Shown: in pieces, positions 59,801-64,000 of the stretch
Position numbering within the stretch: position 1 is the first letter of the stretch
How the letters are laid out: every line of letters starts with the position of its first letter
Assembly (NCBI RefSeq): GCF_014642655.1
Contig: NZ_BMIR01000010.1
Span: forward strand, 62,001-126,000
Length of the DNA stretch: 64,000 nt
Reading direction: 5' to 3'
From: Pullulanibacillus camelliae
GTDB lineage: Bacteria; Bacillota; Bacilli; Bacillales; Sporolactobacillaceae
Program-made: the position numbers and the translations under genes
Notes under the pieces: generated by a model
Told to the model about the DNA's origin: nothing
Seen by the model: only the letters and a program-made list of their open reading frames with translations
Database searches by the model: none

Positions 59801-59849
59801 AAGGAAGGTAGAGGATGTCAGATTTCAGCTTTCACATCCATCTCGTTGA
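56832..59849 (+). CDS. yhaN: YhaN-type ATPase (SbcC/Rad50-like) with central membrane segments
   Basis: This 1005-residue protein has an N-terminal ATPase half with Walker A YGPNEAGKST (residues 30-39), long coiled coils (about 180-470 and 525-850), and two hydrophobic segments between them (about 475-520: LLSGGLLGVLGFVGILLLV and LLAGGLLIGAGFAISMF). The C-terminal ATPase half has the signature LSRGTKEQLYVCLRLAL and Walker B LPLLIDDGFVNFDEN (about 935-948). The membrane segments suggest that the repair complex is tethered to the membrane. It overlaps the following regulator gene by 35 bases. Confidence 0.9.
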   Translation: MKLQSIYIERFGQFRQYQQALADQPFLFIYGPNEAGKSTLMAFIKIILFGFPKRSDMLPYLVGLSERTELGGTLTVEIPKWGTVVIERYRYKNDGRAVIYLPDGQVTDETPLETWLKGYNRDVYESIFSFNLDGLRGIEQLKSDQLNHYLFSTGMMGSANIFDLETTLEKQASELFRPYGKNPSINKLLKRLEGLSKELTLWSKKSEAYNRWQGDLSDSEDQLKRLIDEQQHWERQYGHFLKYKACESLLIDYLNVVKELEETAPAAHFPDKGLQDYENWHTTIVTLEGEQAALAHRLGVIQEKIASLNIDYRFLVNEESIQSLNRERELLQALEPEYQIRLESLRLEQKEYAIQSQKLGATYAGGQLEAIETGLEIKHELKERLNDYERLQQQYRALEVAIEEKENKISQYQATCEHYQQSLLSDQRFEALEAAINQKKNDHQLSQEQKWLEEQIRRTKKQENTIRSMRLLKHLLSGGLLGVLGFVGILLLVSGNLLAGGLLIGAGFAISMFTWLGFRPFEGQSTSQRAEMEDLYRRLEQVKHTLASAPEQKQMEEDYTSEKKRRDQVERVKVQLQEERASYQELITRWDQVEKQRHQAYSKIEEWAAQHHFPMKEEASLLIEVYDLIEDLKERRLRIKHLQSQIDQYRQRFDQFEGHCMTLDQRLKGSGQPLSELINLLTLYKENRGKLDQLADSLQELLEQRQVIEEKLQRYRQECKALFILAGVEDKAAFQHLGRLYEKRQTLLKQKEALWSQLQHVVPQKHIQEQCFKWLESDYWANTEEAILLEKINKLKKASREVQGRIADLRSAIKQMEETTTYAELVHDEAEMREQLKEKAKEWAVLKTAAEWLAKAKEAYRTTRLPKVLKQAGEYMKEMTAGDYVQLFYTEDETFVLKQAKGQSFSLEQLSRGTKEQLYVCLRLALAAIFEAPYQLPLLIDDGFVNFDENRRQQTLKLLSRLAETRQVLFLTCHDSEPIQGMKKLYLHAERKVEDVRFQLSHPSR

Positions 59850-60492
59850 AGATGAAGAAAGACTCGCATCCATTTTAAAGCTTTACCTTGAAAAAGAAGG
59901 GTGGACGGTAACGCTTTTTCATAATGCAGAAGATGCGTTGGATTATCTCCATGTTGGTGTCCATTTATGGATTATTGATATTATGCTTCCAGGTATTTCT
60001 GGATTTGATTTAATACAAAAAGTAAAGGAAAACAACTCAGAGCAGCCAGTCATCTTTATTTCGGCACGTGATCGCGATCTAGATAAAATTCAAGGTCTTG
60101 AAATGGGCAGTGATGATTATTTGGCTAAGCCCTTCTTGCCAAAGGAGCTGGTCATTCGTGCAAAGAAGCTGTTGCATAGAATCTATGGACAAGGGCTCAA
60201 ATCGCACTATATTGAAGTATCAGATTACAAATTTGATGTCAATCGCCGCAAGGTTCTCGATAAGGAAATGCAGGAAATTGAACTGACGATGAAGGAATTT
60301 GACGTAGTGTTATTTTTATTGGAAAACATCAATGTTGCTAAGACAAGAGATGAGATCCTCATTGCTGTTTGGGGCGATGGATATGTCGGTTCAACGCGTG
60401 CTGTCGACGATGTGGTGCGCAGAGTAAGAAAGAAGCTTCCGCGTTTAACCCTCGAGACCTTGTACGGTGCTGGCTATAGGATTGTGACTTAG
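59815..60492 (+). CDS. cssR: OmpR-family response regulator, CssR-like
   Basis: This 225-residue response regulator has a receiver domain (about 6-120) with phospho-acceptor Asp55 in LWIIDIMLPG, FISARD and YLAKPFLPKEL. A winged-helix output domain follows (about 130-225) with ELTMKEFDVVLFLLE and STRAVDDVVRRVRKKL. HLWIIDIMLP, PVIFISARD and KPFLPKEL are as I recall them in Bacillus CssR, the regulator of secretion stress (htrA, htrB). It overlaps yhaN by 35 bases, and its ribosome site (AAGGAAGG ... GAGG) lies in that gene, so translation may be coupled. Confidence 0.75.
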   Translation: MSDFSFHIHLVEDEERLASILKLYLEKEGWTVTLFHNAEDALDYLHVGVHLWIIDIMLPGISGFDLIQKVKENNSEQPVIFISARDRDLDKIQGLEMGSDDYLAKPFLPKELVIRAKKLLHRIYGQGLKSHYIEVSDYKFDVNRRKVLDKEMQEIELTMKEFDVVLFLLENINVAKTRDEILIAVWGDGYVGSTRAVDDVVRRVRKKLPRLTLETLYGAGYRIVT

Positions 60493-60494
60493 AC

Positions 60495-61826
60495 ATGATT
60501 AAGTGGACGCTGACAAAACGGATTTGGCTCTCATTTATCACACTTATCCTTATCATTGGATTAATTGTTGGGATCATCTATCCTTTTTCTCTCGAGCAGG
60601 CATTAAAGGAGGATTCGTTTCAACTCATCAAAAGGGAGCAAAGTCGTTACATCATTCCTTATATAGAGAATTATTCAAATGATGATACGAATAATGGGTT
60701 GATCCAAAATCAACACAGTTCACGAGATGTTGGCCATTTAATTGTGAGGTCAGACATCTTACCTACTTTAATTGGCAATCCGATTCCGGTCTCAACGCTA
60801 AATAAATTGATCAAGCAAGCTGAACAGCAAAAGTCGGAAGTGGGCGAATATCAGCTCGATTATAAAAAAACGACGCTCTTTTATATTGTCCACAAGGTTC
60901 AAAACGGCTATGTTATTTCCTTTATGCGTGATACGTATACTAAGGAGATGGCTAAGAAGCTTTGGATGAAGCTGTTCTACGTCTTTTTATTTGCTGTTTT
61001 GATTGCACTCATACTCACGGCATGGCTCACTCGTTATTTAAAGAGTCCGTTGGTGGCCTTAGGAAATCAAATTGAGGAAATTGCCAAATTGAACTGGAAA
61101 AAGCCCTTTGAATGGAAAAGTGGCGATGAATTTCAAAAGCTTTCTGATCAATTTGAGCATATGAGGCGGAATCTTGTTCGCTATGACAGTTCACAAAAGC
61201 ATTTCTTACAACGTGCTTCCCACGAAATGAAGACGCCCATTATGATTATTCAGAGCTATGCCCAATCTGTAAAGGATGGCATGTATCCAAAGGATCAATT
61301 AGCAAGTACAATGGATGTAATCATGGATGAAGCAGCGCTCATGGAAAAGCGGGTGCAGAAGCTTCTTTATTATACGAAAGTGGATTCGTTACGTGATGAG
61401 TCCCCAGAGATCCAATCTGTCCGCTTTGGTGATCTGGCTGAAACCATCATCTCGCGTTTTTCAGCAACCATCCCTTCAATTCAAATGATTGTGGAGGGGG
61501 CAGATACGCACATCTCGGTTGATGAGGAACAATGGCTCATCGTGATGGAAAATTTAGTGGAAAATGCGTTGCGGTATGCCAAGCATGAGGTGAAATTACA
61601 GGCAGTGACTCGAAAGGATGAACAAGAGATTCATGTACAAAATGATGGAGAGACGATTCCTGAAGAGGATATGAAAGATTTATTTGAGCCCTTTAAAAAA
61701 GGAACGAAGGGGCAATTTGGCTTAGGACTTGCCATTGTTAAAAGAATTGTCGATCGTCATGACGGTCAGATTACGGTGAGCAACACATCTGAGGGCGTTG
61801 ACTTTATCATCACTATTCCAAGCTAG
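60495..61826 (+). CDS. cssS: Sensor histidine kinase, CssS-like
   Basis: This 443-residue membrane sensor has two membrane helices (about 9-30 and 160-178) flanking an external domain of about 130 residues, a HAMP linker (about 180-232), a HisKA domain with phospho-acceptor His243 in ASHEMKTPI, and an ATPase domain (about 325-443) with NLVENALRYA and GQFGLGLAIVKRIVD. It follows the response regulator by 2 bases. By its partner and proximity to prsA it is likely the CssS sensor of misfolded secreted proteins. The ribosome site is weak, fitting coupled translation. Confidence 0.78.
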   Translation: MIKWTLTKRIWLSFITLILIIGLIVGIIYPFSLEQALKEDSFQLIKREQSRYIIPYIENYSNDDTNNGLIQNQHSSRDVGHLIVRSDILPTLIGNPIPVSTLNKLIKQAEQQKSEVGEYQLDYKKTTLFYIVHKVQNGYVISFMRDTYTKEMAKKLWMKLFYVFLFAVLIALILTAWLTRYLKSPLVALGNQIEEIAKLNWKKPFEWKSGDEFQKLSDQFEHMRRNLVRYDSSQKHFLQRASHEMKTPIMIIQSYAQSVKDGMYPKDQLASTMDVIMDEAALMEKRVQKLLYYTKVDSLRDESPEIQSVRFGDLAETIISRFSATIPSIQMIVEGADTHISVDEEQWLIVMENLVENALRYAKHEVKLQAVTRKDEQEIHVQNDGETIPEEDMKDLFEPFKKGTKGQFGLGLAIVKRIVDRHDGQITVSNTSEGVDFIITIPS

Positions 61827-61929
61827 TTAATGAATGGAATATTAGTAAACAGCTTGTTTCATACGTGCTCTTTTTGATAAGGTTAGTGTTAGAGGGATAA
61901 GTTTAAATAGAGGTGGGGGAGGAAAAGTG

Positions 61930-62898
61930 ATGAAGGGTATTGCCCAATGCGCTGAAGGAGATCCAATCAACCATTATTTAATGATTAAATCGGTAACCCG
62001 TTCTGTAGCCAGTAACAATAAACCCTTTTTAACCATTATGTTACAGGATGTGACCGGAGAAATCGAGGCAAAGTTATGGGATGCGACATCAGAAGATGAA
62101 CAGGTTTTTCTTGCTGAGACCATTGTTAAAGTAGAGGGCGAGATCACAACGTTTCGCAATAAAAAACAGCTAAAGATTCGCTCCATTCGCCCCATAACCG
62201 ATGCTGATCCTGTAAAAAAGTCAGACCTTATACCAACGGCTCCATTAGCGGTGCAAGATATGATGGAGCATATTAATCAATGTATCTTTGAAATTCAAAA
62301 TCCGAAGCTTCAAAGAATCACGCGAGCATTGGTAAAAAAGCATCAGGAAGCTTTTTTTGAATATCCAGCAGCTGTTCGAAATCACCATGAGTATCTTTCC
62401 GGGCTGGCTTTTCATGTTGTGTCAATGTTAAAGCTTGCTCAGGCGCTTGCAGAGCTGTACCCAGAGCTTGATTTAGACCTGCTTTATTCAGGCATTATAT
62501 TGCACGATATGGGGAAGGTCATCGAGCTTTCAGGACCGACAGCGACCAGTTATACTCTGGAAGGAAAGCTACTCGGCCATATTTCTATTATGTCTAATGA
62601 AATCGCTGAGACGGCAAGAGAATTAGAAATCGATGGAGAAGAAGTAGTCGTGCTGCAGCATCTTATTTTAAGCCATCACTCTAAGGGAGAGTGGGGGAGC
62701 CCTAAACCCCCATTGCTTCGTGAAGCAGAGGTTCTACACATGATTGATAACTTCGATGCGAAGCTGAATATGATGAATCGTGCTCTTGAAAATACGAAGC
62801 CCGGAGATTTCACAGAAAAGCTATTTGCGATGGATCAACGCGCTTTTTACAAACCGCTGTTTGAAAGAAAAGTAAGCCCAATCTCCTCTGATGTATAA
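61930..62898 (+). CDS. yhaM: 3'-5' exoribonuclease YhaM
   Basis: This 322-residue enzyme has an N-terminal OB-fold nucleic-acid-binding domain (about 15-95: [24 protein letters not shown]) and a C-terminal HD metal-dependent domain (about 155-285). The latter has [15 protein letters not shown] and LHDMGKV, and [17 protein letters not shown]. It degrades RNA from the 3' end. The start is ATG 61930, with GGGGAGG upstream. In Bacillus subtilis it follows yhaN directly; here the two-component genes lie between. Confidence 0.93.
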   Translation: MKGIAQCAEGDPINHYLMIKSVTRSVASNNKPFLTIMLQDVTGEIEAKLWDATSEDEQVFLAETIVKVEGEITTFRNKKQLKIRSIRPITDADPVKKSDLIPTAPLAVQDMMEHINQCIFEIQNPKLQRITRALVKKHQEAFFEYPAAVRNHHEYLSGLAFHVVSMLKLAQALAELYPELDLDLLYSGIILHDMGKVIELSGPTATSYTLEGKLLGHISIMSNEIAETARELEIDGEEVVVLQHLILSHHSKGEWGSPKPPLLREAEVLHMIDNFDAKLNMMNRALENTKPGDFTEKLFAMDQRAFYKPLFERKVSPISSDV

Positions 62899-62990
62899 AT
62901 AGAGTCAGATTAACTTGGATACCTGTACTAATTCGCCTCCTTGCTGCATACGGTGTTAAAAAGGGCTTGTATGAAGCAGGAGGCGTTAGT

Positions 62991-63287
62991 ATGAAAAAAT
63001 CAAGGTGGACATTCATTGTTGTCGGTCTGCTGGTGGCATTTTATATCCTTCAGCAGTTCAATGCGCTTAATGGTGTTGTCAGTCTTTTAAATAAAATGCC
63101 GCTGTGGACGATGATCGTCTTTCTAGGGATTATAGTGAGCGCTTGGCAGTATTTTAGAAGTGCGCGGCAGGAAGAGGATGAGGACAGCCATTGGATAGAA
63201 GAACAAGGCAAGGTCTACATTCATCGCATGGAAGAAGAAAAGAAGCGCCGTGAGAAGCGACAAGCGAATGAAGAGGTCCATTCATAA
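62991..63287 (+). CDS. yhaL: YhaL-type sporulation protein
   Basis: This 98-residue protein has two hydrophobic helices (about 5-24 and 37-54) and a charged cytosolic tail with EEDEDSHWIEEQGKVYIHRMEEEKKRREKR, the YhaL signature. It has an extra N-terminal helix compared with the shorter Bacillus form as I recall it. AGGAGG lies before ATG 62991; the frame from 62967 includes it. It is probably expressed during sporulation; the role is unknown. Confidence 0.85.
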   Translation: MKKSRWTFIVVGLLVAFYILQQFNALNGVVSLLNKMPLWTMIVFLGIIVSAWQYFRSARQEEDEDSHWIEEQGKVYIHRMEEEKKRREKRQANEEVHS

Positions 63288-63322
63288 AAACTCAGAAGGC
63301 CACTGTCCTCTGAGTTTTTTTA
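63287..63322 (+). terminator. Intrinsic terminator of yhaL
   Basis: AAAACTCAGA pairs with TCTGAGTTTT (with a GG / CC inner pair) and seven T residues follow. Confidence 0.88.
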
Positions 63323-63556
63323 TAACGACAGCATTATAACTTTGCGGGAGACCTTATAAGTTCAGGGCTTGGCTTTCGTCACCTGAGGCTTGCCGTCAAC
63401 CTAAATGTGTGATTTGCAAAATCACATCAGGAGTACCCATGGGGTGCAACCTAAATGTGTGATTTGCAAAATCACATCAGGAGTACCCATAGGGTGCAAC
63501 CTAAATGTGTGATTTGCAAAAGCACACAGCGAAGCCGTGCAAGCCAAGTTTTCTAA
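63323..63556 (+). repeat. Dispersed structured repeat family A, copy 7, with internal 50-bp tandem repeat
   Basis: The 5' and 3' ends match family A (TTATAACTTTGC, TATAAGTTCAGGGCTTGGC; GTGCAAGCCAAGTTTTCTAA). The central hairpin region is amplified: a 50-bp unit occurs at 63397-63446 and 63447-63496 with a single difference, and again partially from 63497. Confidence 0.78.
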
Positions 63557-63697
63557 TGATCGATCAGAGGGTTATAAGTTATCTGTGCTAAATTATCTTT
63601 TAAACGAGGGACGCACATCGACTTCATATTCAGAAGAAGGCAATCGTGGATTTTAGTAGCTAGGAGTAATTGCTATAAGGTAAAGAGAGTCGAGCAT

Positions 63698-63740
63698 AAA
63701 AAAGCCGTCTCAATCAGCGCTTACGACTGATGAGGCGGCT
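63698..63740 (-). terminator. Intrinsic terminator of prsA
   Basis: AGCCGTCTCA pairs with TGAGGCGGCT (one G-T pair) and TTTTTTATGC follows on the minus strand. It ends 10 bases from the prsA stop. Between the A element and this hairpin (63557-63697) no gene is seen. Confidence 0.88.
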
Positions 63741-63749
63741 TGTTCTCTA

Positions 63750-64000
63750 TTATTTGCTTGAATCGCTCGTATCTGATGAGCCTGAGTCGCTGGAACTGCT
63801 GCTATCAGATGAAGAGGAATCACTGCTTGAAGGTGCTCCTGTATTGCTTGTGTTTTGGATATCAAATAAGCCTTTATATTGATCGCCCTTGAGGTTGACT
63901 TTAATGTCATTTTTCTTGAGCAGCTTATTCATAACCGTTTGTGAATCTTTAGCTTTAGATTGAAGATAGGCTTGTTTTACAGCGGATTTGACGTCAGAAA
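63750..64000 (-). CDS. prsA: PrsA-like foldase lipoprotein, C-terminal end (5' part outside window)
   Basis: The frame is open to the right edge and encodes the last 82 residues. It reads SDVKSAVKQAYLQSKAKD, then a helix and KKNDIKVNLKGDQYKGLFDIQ, as at the end of PrsA-type peptidyl-prolyl isomerases that fold secreted proteins at the membrane surface. A tail rich in Ser and Asp (about 25 residues) follows. The position after yhaL on the opposite strand matches the yhaL-prsA order of Bacillus. The parvulin domain itself is not visible, so the call rests on tail and context. Confidence 0.8.
   Translation of the reverse strand, partial: SDVKSAVKQAYLQSKAKDSQTVMNKLLKKNDIKVNLKGDQYKGLFDIQNTSNTGAPSSSDSSSSDSSSSSDSGSSDTSDSSK

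Noticed and set aside
63397-63535. Possible CRISPR array because of regular 50-bp repeats
   Set aside because: The units are directly contiguous with no spacers, only 2.6 copies are present, and the whole lies inside a family A element; no cas genes are in the window.

Overview
The window looks like the chromosome of an aerobic, endospore-forming member of the Bacillales with low to moderate G+C. The evidence is an alpha/beta-type small acid-soluble spore protein, a CotF-like coat protein, a YheC/YheD-type spore-coat protein, a YhaL sporulation protein, strong G-rich Shine-Dalgarno sites with frequent TTG/GTG starts, and a Bacillus-like order (yheD-yheB-yheA; yhzD, yhaO, yhaN, yhaM, yhaL, prsA). 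The genus cannot be fixed from the sequence alone; a Bacillaceae or Sporolactobacillaceae-type genome is plausible.

Layout. 1-13 kb: the end of proC, a small membrane protein, a cold-shock protein, a DJ-1/PfpI protein, an SH3b amidase, KtrB, a GNAT enzyme, a CatE-like dioxygenase, a MerR regulator with the MATE efflux pump it probably controls, signal peptidase I and a second GNAT enzyme. 13-23 kb: a small alarmone synthetase, a YhgE/Pip membrane protein divergent from a PadR regulator, the riboflavin operon ribD-ribE-ribBA-ribH behind an FMN riboswitch, and a tandem DUF2294 protein. 22-28 kb: the quinol oxidase operon qoxABCD with ctaB, facing a hemerythrin gene. 28-38 kb: an amino-acid ABC importer without its ATPase, a RimJ-like acetyltransferase, LtaS, a YcgR/YcgQ pair with histidine-rich loops, and a CoA-transferase. 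37-45 kb: a GbsR-type regulator divergent from opuAA-AB-AC, a C39-like protease, the SASP, MsmX and a PucR/CdaR-type regulator. 45-55 kb: the yhe cluster, a LacI-regulated ketodeoxygluconate operon (regulator, uxuA, kdgK, kdgA), a Cof-type phosphatase and a coat protein. 55-64 kb: yhzD, yhaO-yhaN, a CssRS-like secretion-stress pair, yhaM, yhaL and the end of prsA.

The genes are mostly core Bacillales functions. No prophage, CRISPR array, rRNA, tRNA or transposase gene was recognised. The unusual content lies between genes: at least three families of dispersed, structured non-coding repeats occupy most of the larger intergenic gaps. Family A is about 160 bp and two-domain. Family B is about 290 bp and ends in its own intrinsic terminator. 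Family C shares the B core and brings a terminator next to minus-strand genes. A further segment of about 240 bp (D) sits in opposite orientations inside one B and one C element.

Several control circuits can be read directly: a 19-bp-spaced MerR promoter before the MATE gene, two 20-bp palindromes between padR and yhgE, a LacI operator just after the uxu promoter, an FMN riboswitch with an attenuator before ribD, and Fnr-like and direct-repeat sites between qoxA and the hemerythrin gene. Start codons were moved from the longest frame wherever a clear ribosome-binding site pointed inside it.
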